Shown piece by piece: positions 23,566-34,826 of a stretch of DNA of 64,000 bases. The stretch covers positions 28,791,407 to 28,855,406 of the forward strand of contig NC_079515.1 in the NCBI RefSeq assembly GCF_000801105.2. Direction: 5' to 3'. Positions within the stretch are counted from its first letter, which is position 1; each line of letters opens with the position of its first letter. The notes beneath the pieces are model-generated. The model did no database searches. It had not been told where the DNA came from and saw only the letters and a list, made by a program, of their open reading frames with translations. Source of the DNA: Raphanus sativus. Lineage: Eukaryota > Streptophyta > Magnoliopsida > Brassicales > Brassicaceae. The position numbers and the translations under genes were made by a program.

Positions 23566-25237
23566 TCAGTAGTGTGTAGTTGGAACCCTGGTGGTAGTTT
23601 TTTCCGGTAAGACATTGTCGGGAAGAATCAACTCGGGTGGAGTTTCACGGACAATCCCAAGCATTGAATCATAATCCTCATCCTTGCGTGCATATTTCTT
23701 CCTAAGCGCTCTCTCAACCTCGATCTCATCAAATGACTTTGAATTCTCTGCGGCATGAATGTGTGCAAGGTTGATGTAGTTCTCTGCTGACTTTGAGATA
23801 TATGCTATCTCCTCATCTGTTAACTTCCTCATAAACTTTGCTGGATTCCCTCCCCAAACCTGCCACATGAAATTGATCACTTGTGTACTTATGTCTCCTT
23901 GAAATTATATATTCTAAAGTTGAATGTTGAATAAAGTAGTTCCTAGCAACAAAACGACACCGTTTAATTCTAACCATCTATGACTCCAGTCACCTTAGTT
24001 TCAGATACAAAGGTGGTTTCCAGATTTAGACAAGTGAAATATACGCCTAGTAATAAGGAACAGCGTATCAACCGAAAAGCTGATCAAAGACACAAGGGAA
24101 TCTACTTAAGCTGTTCAAGCCTTAGCTAGAGGTCTACTCTAAGCAGCTTAGGAACGAATGTAGCAGATTATCGCTAGCACTTAGTGAGGGCTGAATTTAC
24201 ATGGGACAACTTCTGTGTTCTCGATAACAAAACCTAGGCTTTCATTTTTTTGGTTCTTGTTACCGTTGATTCTATGGTCGTAGTTCACTTTACAAAGACA
24301 AAGCAGATGTTTGGTGGCAGTCTTATCACAAAACGTAGTAAACAGTAAACTACAAGAAAGGTGAAGAGAAGTAAAACCTCTCCAGAAGGAATACGGGTGT
24401 TCTCTTTGACAAGAGAACCAGCAGCAACCATGGCACTCTTCTCAACCACCACACCATCAAGTAGTGTAGCTCCCATTCCAACAAACGCCTCATCCTCAAC
24501 AGTACACCCATGTATAACAGCACTATGACCTGCTCGGTTTCATTTTTTTTTTTTGAATTAACTAACAGTCACGAAACAAATATCACTAAAGCTGATGATA
24601 AGTCACTTTACCTACAGTGACCTTGTCCCCAATCGTAGTAGGTAAAACCTTCCCACCAGGATTGGTTTTTGCAACGTGTACAAGAGAATTATCTTGGATA
24701 TTCGTCCCGGATCCAACACTGATGTTGTTCACATCACCTGCACACACAAGTCATTTACAATAAACCTATAGATTACTCAAATGAAAAGGATATAAGCAAA
24801 GATTACACTAAAACTGTGAGTAATGTGTAATGCTGCAGCGAAATGAAAAGGGTGACTGACCTCGAAGAACACAGCCATACCAAATAGAGGAGCCTTTCCC
24901 GATTTGAACGTCACCAATAACAGATGCACTTGGAGCCACGAACGCATCCTTATCCACCAATGGAGATTTATCAAACACATCCATCAACGTCCGATGCCTC
25001 GATACTGGTATCAATCAAACAATAATTGAAAACAAGACCGATCAGACCAGAAAGTTCGTGAATCCCAATAAACACTTAAAATCATAGATACTGATTGGAT
25101 CTATGGTTTGAATGTGGCTTACGGTGTTCTTCGAAGCGGTGGCTCCCTTGAAGAAGAGAACCGAAACGATCGAGAGCTTTGCCGGAGCCGCGGATCCAGT
25201 TACCAACAGTGTAAATAGCTCGTCCTAGGGTTCCCAT
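23566..25237 (-). CDS. GAMMACA2: Gamma carbonic anhydrase 2, mitochondrial complex I subunit
   Basis: Five minus-strand exons give 276 residues: 25237-25123, 25004-24861, 24737-24612, 24529-24378 and 23859-23566. All introns are GT-AG and in frame. The protein belongs to the matrix-exposed gamma-CA domain of plant complex I, a heterotrimer of CA1/CA2 and CA-like subunits needed for complex I assembly. The N-terminal region (MGTLGRAIYTVGNW) fits mitochondrial targeting. A left-handed beta-helix of hexapeptide repeats follows (for example APSASVIGDVQIGKGSSIWY, VTVGHSAVIHGC). The three zinc-ligand histidines are present at 107, 130 and 135, which separates true gamma-CAs from CA-like paralogues. 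The C-terminal helix (ENYINLAHIHAAEN) is intact. Length matches the family (about 278). It is syntenic with At1g47260 by recollection. Confidence 0.96.
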
Positions 25238-26943
25238 TTCCGATTTCCACGGAGGTACGACGACGACAAGGGAGAGAAGCAGAGGTTTTGTGGAGGCGTT
25301 GATTTTGTTTTGTTAGACCCAACAGAATCGAGATTTAACCGAAGTGACTCGTTAGTTTGAAATCGAACCAAATTTTGTACCTGAACCTTGCAGAACGGTT
25401 TAAACCAAATCAATCGAATTGGACTTTGATCATTTGAGAACTACATGTTTAAACCAACATGTTTTTTTGAACGGAATGGATAAACCAAAATTTATCGTTA
25501 AAAATATAATATAATATTTAATTTTTTTTTTAATTATTTTTTTAAACTCTAACAAAATATTTAAATATTTACCGGTCCGTGTGCGGTATGTTACCTTTGT
25601 TGTTTATGCGGTTTACAGGATACGGTTTTACTAAAATAAACGGTATACAATAATGATTTGTTGGTGAAATTTAATTTTGCGGTTTTACGAGATAAACTAA
25701 ATAGAATTAAATTTTGTATTTTGTATATGTTTACAGTTTTGTTTTATTTTCTAATTTAAATTTAAAAACTAAGTTTTGGCATTGAACACATCACTAGTTT
25801 TGACATGTTTACTGATTTTTGATTAATTTTCTATTTTAACTAAATAAAAATTTTAAACAATTCATAACCAGCTAAAGAAACAAGTCACAGTATGATTGGC
25901 CGATTCTTTATTCAATTTCAAAATACTATTATATATATTTAATTTTAATCAGTTAGAGAAACAAATCAGAGTTTAACTGGTTAAAATTTCAAAATAAATT
26001 TATATTTTATATTTAAGTGATATAATAGAATCCTTTCAATTTTTAATTTTAATTTAGATGTACATCGCAACTCATACATGGTAGTTAGTTTCAAAATGTA
26101 ACTTATATATTGGTAGTTTTTAAATTTTACCTTTTCATAATTATAAGATACATGTGTTACGATGATTAATACAATATAACAAAATTTAGTATCATTCTTT
26201 CATGATTAACCAATCAATTTTTCTTTATAATTTTGTTGTCAACAAATTTAATTTATCAAAAGTATTATGACCTTACAAATCTTACTTACAGTAGATAATA
26301 CTTAAATGATCTATTTCGCGATATTGCAAAAAAAAATTAGAAATAAAAACAACCAGTAAACCATGTTTGTATATGCTAACAAAATATTAAAATTATACAA
26401 TTTGTTAAAGTATGAACATCTCATCATTATGAATAAATATTTTATTTGACAAAAAATAGGCATAAAATGAGCCAACACTGAATCAGAGTTGTAAGAGTTA
26501 ATAGATTTATGTCAAAAGTAAATGAATATTAAAGAAAAATTAATGTTTACCAAATTAATACCTAATTTATCTCTATATATACAAGTTTATAAGTTTTTGA
26601 ATAATGTCGTATTCGTGTTTCTTTCTCAATTAGGTGTATTCGTGCTTTATTTATTAGAATGTATAAAAGTAGTATTCGAGTGAACATTTTCTCCATTGAA
26701 TTAGGAAAACTTTAAATTGTTAAATCAAACCGGACTAGTAGTCCGGTTGGATCATAGAAACAACATTAAAACACGTACCAAAAAGGGAAAGGAGTGAATA
26801 AATAAGAGATACCTTCCGATAGAAAAGTTGGGGGCCACACACAAGCTCGCTTCCTTCCTCTGAATACAGAAATGTTTGTTGCGTCTTGAATTGTACACGC
26901 ACTTGAGAAGAGCAGAGAAGCGTCACTCTCTCTCACTAACTTG
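25238..26943. other. Divergent intergenic region between gamma-CA2 and the CNNM-like gene
   Basis: Both promoters should lie here. The first 200 bp and the last 180 bp are GC-richer leader sequence. The middle (25480-26700) is AT-rich with short repeated phrases and no recognisable transposon end or ORF. Confidence 0.5.
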
Positions 26944-29469
26944 ATGGCGTCGTCGTCGTCGGATACGTCGTGCTGCGGAGCCGCGTTCTGGCTTGACCTG
27001 GTGATCATCATAGCTCTAGTCGCCTTCGCGGGGCTGATGGCAGGTCTAACCCTCGGCCTCATGTCTCTCGGATTAGTCGATCTCGAAGTTCTCATCAAAT
27101 CCGGCCGTCCTCAAGATCGAATCAACGCCGGTGAGTTGATTCTTAACTTTTTGATTCCGTTGAGAATTGGGACTGAAATCTTGTATTATTATTGTTAGGT
27201 AAGATATTTCCAGTAGTGAAGAATCAGCATCTGTTGCTTTGTACTCTTTTGATCGGCAACTCTATGGCTATGGAGGTTAATAAAATACTCTTTTCTTTTT
27301 TTGTTTATGATTTTTTGATTGCTAAAAGACTTTGTACTAACTAATGTCTTTCTCTTTGGTCCTCCGTAGGCTCTGCCAATCTTCTTGGATAGAATTGTGC
27401 CTCCCTTGGCTGCTATTGTTATCTCAGTCACTCTTATTCTTGTCTTTGGAGAGGTTTCTTCACTTCTCTTTCCTTATTTACTCTTTTTTTTTTGTATAAT
27501 TTCATCATATTATTTTATGGGTTGAATGAATGTATCTGCAGATAATGCCACAGGCTGTTTGCACTCGGTACGGCCTCAAGGTTGGAGCCATAATGGCTCC
27601 TTTAGTTCGTCTTCTTCTCATTCTCTTCTTCCCTATTGCTTATCCTATCAGTAAGGTAAGATATTTTTTTTAATCTAATTTTTGGTTCCTTTACCTGGTC
27701 GGCTAAATCATTTTTTTTTAATTATTATTACAAAGTGTTTCTTGGTTCCGACACATACTTGTTGGGTTCAGGTTCTTGATTGGATGTTGGGTAAGGGACA
27801 TGGTGTTCTTTTACGGAGAGCTGAGCTCAAGACATTCGTGACTTTCCATGGAAATGAGGTAGCAATCAAAACCTGACTCTTGTGTCTGTTTCTTACAGCA
27901 ACCTACCTTTCTGATTTTGTTTTTTGTTAGGCTGGGAAAGGTGGGGATCTAACAACCGATGAGACTTCAATCATCACAGGTGCACTTGAATTGACAGAAA
28001 AGACAGCAAAAGATGCAATGACTCCCATATCCAACGCATTCTCCCTTGATCTTGATTCAACTCTTAATCTGTGGGGTTTCCTCTTTGTTTTTACCTTTTT
28101 ATTTTACACTTTTATATTCCCATCATAATGCTTATTATCTGCTTTCATCAACAATACAGGGAAACTTTGAATACAATTATGTCAGTTGGTCATAGCAGAG
28201 TTCCAGTTTATTTCAGAAATCCAACACATATAATTGGTCTCATTCTGGTACCTACCTATCTTTCATATATTTAGATGGTTGATGCTCTATATCTTTTGGG
28301 TACTTAAATCTTTGTTTTTTTGTATTGTCTTACCTTAAATATAATCTTCTACGAGAGTGGAGTTTCTAGAGAAAGACTATCTTGTAACTACTAGATTTCA
28401 ATCGGTTACTCTTTTAACAATGGCAAATAGTGCTTACGTATGACCTTTTCCTCAGCACGTTATGTTGTTCTCTTTTGCTGGTGCAGGTTAAAAATCTCTT
28501 GGCAGTTGATGCAAGAAAAGAAGTTCCTCTGAGGAAAATGATCATGAGAAAGATTCCGCGGTAAATTATTCACTCTCTCTCTCTCTCTCTAATGCTTTGT
28601 TCACATTCGTGACATAGTTTTTTTCTTTTTTTCTACAGCATTAAACAGAGTTCATATCTATAACCTACTTTTTTTTTGCAGTGTATCTGAGACCATGCCG
28701 TTATACGATATCCTAAACGAGTTCCAGAAAGGCCACAGCCACATTGCAGTTGTCTATAAGGATCTTGACGAGCATAAAGGATCACCCGAAACAAGCGAGA
28801 ACGGTATTGAGCGCAGAAAAAACAAGAAAACTAAAGATGAGCTGTTTAAGGACAGTTGCAAGAAACCAAAAGCTCAGGTTCAAGTATCAGAGAAGGAAGG
28901 TACGAGAACATGATTTCCATCAGTTATTAGAGACTTTCCATTTTGTTTACACAAAGCTTTCTCTGAATCTAGTATTCAAAATTGAAACCGGAGGAGATGC
29001 GAAATCCGGCAAGAGCGAGAACGGTGAGGAGCAGCAGCAGGGGAAGACGACTCTCACGGCTGCTCCAGCTAAGAAGCGGCATAGAGGCTGCTCCTTCTGC
29101 ATTTTGGATATCGAGAACTCTCCTATACCTGATTTCCCTCCCAATGAAGAGGTTGTAGGCGTTATCACCATGGAGGACGTCATCGAGGAGCTTCTTCAGG
29201 TTAACTCAAACCCCTCTCTTTTTTTATCACACTAGAGAATTTTTAACTAAATGAATCATATGATTATTTTTCAGGAAGAGATCCTTGACGAAACCGATGA
29301 GTATGTGAACATCCACAACAGGATAAGAGTCAACATGCATGCTTCTCAGGAGAATCTACCAAGCGTGATCACGCAATCATCATCTGGTTCCACTAGTCCC
29401 AACCGAACATCTCATCTGGCCACACCAGATTCGAGTCCTGCAACAACAAAGCCATTACAACACCTGTAG
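26944..29469 (+). CDS. CNNM-type membrane protein with DUF21 and CBS pair
   Basis: Eleven exons give 496 residues: 26944-27130, 27199-27275, 27370-27453, 27542-27655, 27772-27858, 27931-28070, 28160-28247, 28487-28560, 28682-28899, 28973-29199 and 29275-29469. All are GT-AG and in frame. The N-terminal DUF21/CNNM domain (residues about 12-175) has several membrane segments, including a glycine-rich [19 protein letters not shown] pair follows ([26 protein letters not shown], then [20 protein letters not shown] and [20 protein letters not shown]), split by a charged, Lys-rich insert as in plant members. The tail is Ser/Thr-rich. CNNM proteins handle Mg2+ or other divalent cations; transport by this plant branch is inferred. 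It is syntenic with At1g47330 by recollection. The start is the ATG at 26944. Confidence 0.93.
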
Positions 29470-29945
29470 ATTCTTCCCACTCTGTGGCTCTGAAACATGA
29501 AGATTCAATCCAATACCTTATGATTTCTTAATGAAGATAAGATCTAGTTAGTTAAAAGGATTTATAACTTATTAAAAACACTGCTTTTTCTTTGGTATAT
29601 GTTTTGGTGTACTGTTTGAGGACGAATACTTGTTAGTGGTTGATGGTTGCTTTGTACGTAAAAGAAGCGGATGGATCTGTTCTGAAGAAAATAATGCAAG
29701 ATTACATAGTTTTGTTTTTGAAACATAGTTTCGTTTTTGAACATCTAATCTTTCATCTATTATATTCTAGATTTTTTTGTTTTAATTATATTCTAGATGA
29801 AAGCAAGTTGACAAGAAGAAAAGGAAAGTCGAGATGTAAGCCGAGTTCAGACCTTCCATAAACAAAAAGAGGTTCCTTTGAAGAAATCATTTACCATATT
29901 CATAGCTAGAAATAACAACATGATGCCACACTATGAATGCAAAAT
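29470..29945. other. 3' flank of the CNNM-like gene
   Basis: Probable 3' UTR and spacer. No ORF with recognisable domains is present; the 73-codon plus ORF at 29640-29861 is low complexity. Confidence 0.5.
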
Positions 29946-30555
29946 GGGTCTTTACAACCTTTATATTCACCCAACCAATAAAATTTCATTATTTTATATT
30001 TAGTATTTTAAAAAAAAGAAAACAAAATATTGTCAAGTTTTATTATGTTTTTAAAATAAAAAATAAATAGAAAATAATATTAGTCGCAAAAAAAGTTTTA
30101 TATTTAAAATACCGTCAACAAAACATTAAACCCTAAACCCTAAATTCTTGGTAAGCCCTAAACGCTTGGATAAATTTTAAATCTTTAGATTTTTTTTTAA
30201 AATATTTTTAACACAGTCAGCAACTAAACCCTAAACCCTAAATACTAAACCCTAAACCTTTGGATAAACACTAAACCCGTAGATAAATCCTAAACTCTAG
30301 GATTTAGAATTTATTCAAGTGTTTGGGATTTACCCAAGGATTTAGGATTTAAAGTTTAGGGTTTAGTGTTTGGCCGACAGCATTAATTTGTTTTTAAATG
30401 TGTTTTTGTTTGAAATTAATATTATTTTTTATTTATTTTATTTTTTAGTTTACAATATAATATAACTTGACAATTTTTTTTTAAAGATACTAAATATGAA
30501 ATAACAAAATCTTATTAGTTGGGTGAACCTACATGTTCACTTTAGAAATAAACCC
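29946..30555. mobile_element. Foldback element with long inverted repeats and telomere-like core
   Basis: The two ends are inverted repeats of roughly 150 bp. The left arm has TTCACCCAAC and TATTTTATATTTAGTAT near 29970-30010, and the right arm carries the complements near 30490-30530. The outermost bases are GGGT at left and, inverted, at right. The centre (30127-30370) has AAACCCTAA units in one orientation followed by TTAGGGTTT in the other, so the whole 610 bp can fold back. No clear TSD is visible. It could be a non-autonomous Mutator-like or other foldback MITE. Confidence 0.65.
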
Positions 30556-31276
30556 AAGAATTTCTCTTTACAAAACTGTTTTCATTACAAATCATATTCC
30601 ACTATCTTATAATTCTTTTGCAAGCTATTATAAACTCCATTTTGATAAAATAATAAAGAACACTATATTTTACCAAAAAACTAAAAATAAATAAAAACAG
30701 TATAATATTATTTTTAAAAGAATTTAAATGTAAGTAGAAATTTGCTCTGTGCTTAGCACGGAATGATAATACTAATAAATAAATTGAATTATTTAAATTT
30801 TGAAAAACTTCTAACAATTAAGAAAAATTATAAATGAATTAATCAAATGGTATAATACCGACACTATTAATTTATACTACAATCAAATCATGTAATCTTC
30901 TATATTTTATATATATTATTATGTAAATAAATAAAATAGTACTTAACACTATATATATATATATATATTTATCTTCCCTTTTTATATCTAACAAGAAACA
31001 TTTAATAGTATTTAAATAACAAAAATATTTATCATTTATAAAATTTAATCTGAATATTATTAAATAAGAGTATCTCAAATATATATGCTTAAAATAGATA
31101 TATGATAATCAACCAGTAATTTTTTCTTCTTAATATAAAAAAATTAAATATTATTTATATAGATTCATCTTTCAAGTCATTCAAATAAAATGATAGATAA
31201 AAATATAATAGAAATGTTTATAAAAGTGTAATAGCAGTTGATATAGGCATGAAATAATCTATATAATTGATTTTAA
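30556..31276. other. AT-rich spacer, possible weak Helitron end
   Basis: A CTGTGCTTAGCACGG hairpin near 30745 is followed by CTAAT about 15 bp on, which could be a degenerate Helitron 3' end. An (AT)n run lies at 30948-30968. No gene is seen. Confidence 0.35.
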
Positions 31277-31607
31277 AAATTAATTAATACATTTTTTTTT
31301 TTTTTTTAACAGGGATGTTCCGCAACCCGTAGACACTTCCGTAGTTTTCCGCAACCCATAGGCCCGTAGTCACTTCCGTAGCTTTCCGCAATCTTTAGGC
31401 CCGTAGTCACCCCTGGTCCGAAACCAGCCGTTACTGATACCCATTACCCAAGGGCCCAGCACCAACGCCGCGCTTTAAATTTAAACTTGGGGAGGGCGTA
31501 AAGCATTTCGTGGTCACAAGGGGTATTCGAACCTAGGTCGTTATCGGCGTTGGAACTGCCTCAAGACCACTAGCCCACCACCTTGTGGTTGAAATTAATT
31601 AATACAT
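31277..31607 (-). mobile_element. tRNA-derived SINE with 16-bp target-site duplication
   Basis: AAATTAATTAATACAT at 31277-31292 and 31592-31607 brackets a 299-bp insert read on the minus strand. It has an A-box-like TGGGCTAGTGG (31567-31577), a B box GGTTCGAATACC (31522-31533) and a poly(A) tail (poly(T) at about 31293-31308). Between them lie three tandem copies of a unit of about 37 bp starting TTCCGCAA (31318-31412). The perfect TSD indicates a young insertion. It shares its A-box region with the SINE at 54447-54674. Confidence 0.93.
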
Positions 31608-31996
31608 ACAAACATAACTTACATTTATTAAAAAGGGTACTATTTATACATTTTTGATTTCTATTTAATGGTATTAAATTATTTTTGGCAACATATTACA
31701 TTTATTAAAAAGTTATTGTTATTGAATTTTCTAATGAAATTAATATTTATAGTAATTCCACGCAAAGCATAAATCAGCATCACGCAAAAGAATAGAATAT
31801 TGTTCATTGACTTGTTAGCACCAGTCATTTTTGTTTCCTAATTTAATAGCCACATCTATTTTTAATTTGCCTTGAGTATAATTCTTATATAAGTTATTTC
31901 TGCAAAAGAATACAATATTCATACGTGAGTAAATCAAGCAATACTTTTTGCAACTAAAAAATAATTTTTTTTAGTGCAATTTTTTTTTTTTGAATC
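31608..31996. other. AT-rich region upstream of the defensin-like gene
   Basis: The likely promoter and leader of the defensin-like gene, including a T-run just before the ATG. Nothing else is recognised. Confidence 0.4.
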
Positions 31997-32378
31997 ATGG
32001 AAAAATATGTTTTATATTTTATATTTTTTCTTGCAATTCTCGTTGTGGACCACGTTGGAGGTAATATAAGTATTTGCGCTATCAAATTCTTTTACTAATA
32101 TTTATTCGATTTTCTTTTATGATGGATATAACACAACAGAAGTTGAAGCCGTGAACAAGTTGGCGTGCCGCTTTACTGGTCGCAGATTCAAGGGAAAATG
32201 CGGAAATAATGGAAATAGTATATGTACAAGGGAAGTAAAGGAGTTCATAGCCAAATATCCAGACGAGAGCAAGAGCGTTCTAGGCGAGATGCGTTGTAAT
32301 TGTACTAACATTCCAGTCAAGGCAAACGAGGAAATCAGACGTGAATGTAGCTGTAGATATGATTGCAACTTTCACTAA
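31997..32378 (+). CDS. Defensin-like (DEFL) secreted cysteine-rich peptide
   Basis: Two exons, 31997-32060 and 32140-32378, are joined by a 79-nt GT-AG intron and give 100 residues. Exon 1 encodes a signal peptide (MEKYVLYFIFFLAILVVDHV). The intron interrupts the codon just after it, the usual place in the DEFL/SCR-like superfamily. The mature part has eight cysteines, near residues 32, 43, 51, 76, 78, 92, 94 and 98, spaced C-C-C-CxC-CxC-C, with a glycine near the second Cys. This suits four disulfides. Arabidopsis has several hundred such genes with roles in defence or pollen-pistil signalling; no specific role can be assigned here. Start and splice sites were chosen because they alone give a signal peptide. 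Flanking SINEs place it in fast-evolving DNA. Confidence 0.82.
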
Positions 32379-32620
32379 ATAAAATACCTACAACCAAAAT
32401 ATATGTACTAAAATGAAGGAAAAAGATTCTAGAGATTTTAATATCGATTTGATAAAAATCCATATCAGTCTAATGTTTTTGCAAATTTGATTAATTTTTT
32501 TCTAAAGATTATTTATTTATATTGCCAAAGCTCAATTGGTATTTTATTCTAAATTAATCATAGTTGACAACTAATAATATCTATGGTTTCCTAATAATAA
32601 TATCACTAAAAATCAGTCTT

Positions 32621-32866
32621 AAAAAAAGCGACAGATGGACGGGTTTTATGGTCAAGTAGCAGTGGACGAACCTGGGACGCTAACACGTTTCAGGTTCGAT
32701 TCTTCTGCTATGCGAAACTAAGTCACATTGTTCTGTTCACCTAACGCAGATATGCGTCCATACTTTATGATCCATTTGAATGCTCTAGAGAATGAGTCCA
32801 TCCGCGGGCTTGCGACTCCCCTGGATTCAACCAGATTAAAAATTAATTCGTCAAAAAAAGCGACAG
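32621..32866 (+). mobile_element. tRNA-derived SINE with 14-bp target-site duplication
   Basis: AAAAAAAGCGACAG at 32621-32634 and 32853-32866 brackets 218 bp read on the plus strand. It contains an A-box-like region TGGTCAAGTAGCAGTGG (32649-32665) and a B box GGTTCGATTC (32693-32702). It has no long poly(A), ending in an ATTAAAAATTAATTCGTC-type tail. It belongs to a different SINE family from the other two here. Confidence 0.85.
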
Positions 32867-34164
32867 GTAATGACTAAACACCTAGCGATTTATCGCTAAA
32901 CTAATAGTTAGCCAACTTAGGCGTTTATAATTATTACAATATACTAATATATAATATAGTAGATTTAGTATCATGATTTACATATAATAATATTTATAAT
33001 ATATTTTTCATAAGATTTTAGACTAATAATATATTAATTATTATAATTTATACTTTATTATTTACTAGTATAGTATCATAACGTTCTAGAGGGTTAAAAG
33101 ATAATCATCGCGGTTTTAAAGACCTTAGCATCTACTCATTGTCTAAGAGGCCGTTTAAATAATTTTTAGGAAGAAAAATATTTACAAAAACATAAATAAA
33201 ATATCAAATTTAAAACTAAGAAAATATTTTTTTTTGCACAAGCTCGGACAAACCCATAGTTAGTATTAAAGAAGAATCTATTGAAATATTTTTGATTTGC
33301 AGATCTTATAAATACATTTATGATAAGGGATTAGTGAAAATTATTTTTTTTTTAAAAATCAAATGTATTCATATATGAAATAAGTATAATACTCAAATTT
33401 TAATTTCTAACTTTTTATATGAGAAAACAATTATATGATTTTCTTTATGCATTTTACAATTCTTTCAGGGTAGATAACCAATTTTGTGTGGAAATGGTCA
33501 TTTATTTCGTATGCGAAGTTGGGGATAACATCATTTGTAATTTCCTAATTACTCACTTTTATTTGGATTTTGAGCCAATTCACTCTTAGTACTATCACTA
33601 TTAAACTGCTATATTAAATCTAGTGTTTTCTTTTGGCTAACGTGAACACCATATGAAAATAAAACTCCCAAATTGTATATTACCATCTCTCTTTTTAAAT
33701 AAGTGTCATTTAGACATTTTTTACGTAAATTAAAAATTATTAAGATATTATTTAAAATGTTATTAGTTACACCTATTTCACCAATAATATTTGAGAAAAT
33801 TATTTATAAAATCAATAAAATTTACAATTAGTTTTCAGTTGAAAAAAATATAATTTGTATTACAATTATAAAGTGACATTTATTATTAAACATATGAACT
33901 ACATGATTTACAGTTGTTATAGAAATAAGAAACAAAAATAAAATGTCGCTAAAATGTTTTAAATGTAGCCATGTCACATATTTTTAGCTGCAACCAATTA
34001 TCGTTGAATGTTTTGCAAATTTGCTATTAATTTATTAAAAAATTGTTATGACAAAAGGGTGGGAAAAATTGTTGCAAAGTTTTACAAAAAATTGAACTTT
34101 GGAAGAAATTGTGTCAATATCAAATGTTTCTGTACTGTAAGAAGTGGTAGTACATTCAGTACAA

Positions 34165-34206
34165 GTTGCTAAATTAGAGTTTACCAAAAAAAAGTTACTA
34201 AATTAG
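34165..34206 (+). mobile_element. Micro-retroinsertion of 16 bp between near-identical duplications
   Basis: GTTGCTAAATTAG (34165-34177) and GTTACTAAATTAG (34194-34206) flank AGTTTACCAAAAAAAA. This looks like the last few bases plus poly(A) of a retroposon, inserted with a 13-bp TSD that has one mismatch. Confidence 0.5.
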
Positions 34207-34491
34207 TACAAGCAAATGTTTTATCATCATTCATTCATATTAGCCGGTGCCGAACTCATAGCCATGTAAGTTATATGCAGCAGATTCACGCAATTGCATT
34301 GTGATTTCTAGGAGTATACAGACAGTAGAAAATGATTTACTATCTTGATCACTAAACTCTATTCTCTTTTGAGAGTTTTGAAAAGTAGTTAAAACTTAAA
34401 AGCTATGAGCAATGTTATGAGCGCAATTTTTTTTTTTTAAGAAAAAGAAATAATATGAGTGTGAAAATGATACATGAAATAAGGACTGCAC

Positions 34492-34529
34492 AAAGGCTCG
34501 CATGTTGTCCAAAAAAAAAAGGCTCGCAT
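34492..34529 (+). mobile_element. Micro-retroinsertion of 14 bp with perfect 12-bp TSD
   Basis: AAAGGCTCGCAT at 34492-34503 and 34518-34529 flanks GTTGTCCAAAAAAA. The insert nearly equals the 3' end of the LINE at 2159-2576 (GTTGTC plus poly(A)). This suggests a LINE copy truncated to about seven bases plus tail. Confidence 0.65.
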
Positions 34530-34826
34530 ATTTTCTTTACCTACCGTCTCCAGCAGTTAGTTCTACTCATTTTGAAACATCAAACCATCATCACAGATGA
34601 AAAGAATAGAAAAAAAAAATAAAAGAACTTCCGAGTTACCTTAGTAATATCGGGCTATGGACACAGTGAAGGGAGAGCCATATCAAAGAAAAATATATAA
34701 ATAAACATGCTTTGGCGTTCGCCATAGAATGGTGAAGATCCTAGAACCACTCCATATTACTCACAACACTGTTTTTGTTAGTCGCTTGATCAAATAAATT
34801 GCTGGATGGCTGGCTAGTAGCTCTCA

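Larger units (their letters stand above)
32867..34826. other. AT-rich intergenic DNA with micro-insertions
   Basis: No gene is seen. Two very short poly(A) inserts with flanking duplications lie at 34165-34206 and 34492-34529 (described separately). The last 200 bp are the 3' UTR side of the PP2C gene. Confidence 0.5.

Noticed and set aside
23094..23615. 173-codon minus-strand ORF
   Set aside because: It overlaps the last exon of gamma-CA2 in a different frame, is low-complexity and hydrophobic, and shows no domain.
30127..30370. Interstitial telomere
   Set aside because: Units are few, degenerate and in both orientations within a foldback element; not a true telomeric array.
31522..31577. 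tRNA-like A and B boxes that might be a tRNA gene
   Set aside because: They lie inside a 299-bp insert with poly(A) and a 16-bp TSD, so they are a SINE head. The same holds at 32649-32702 and 54608-54662.
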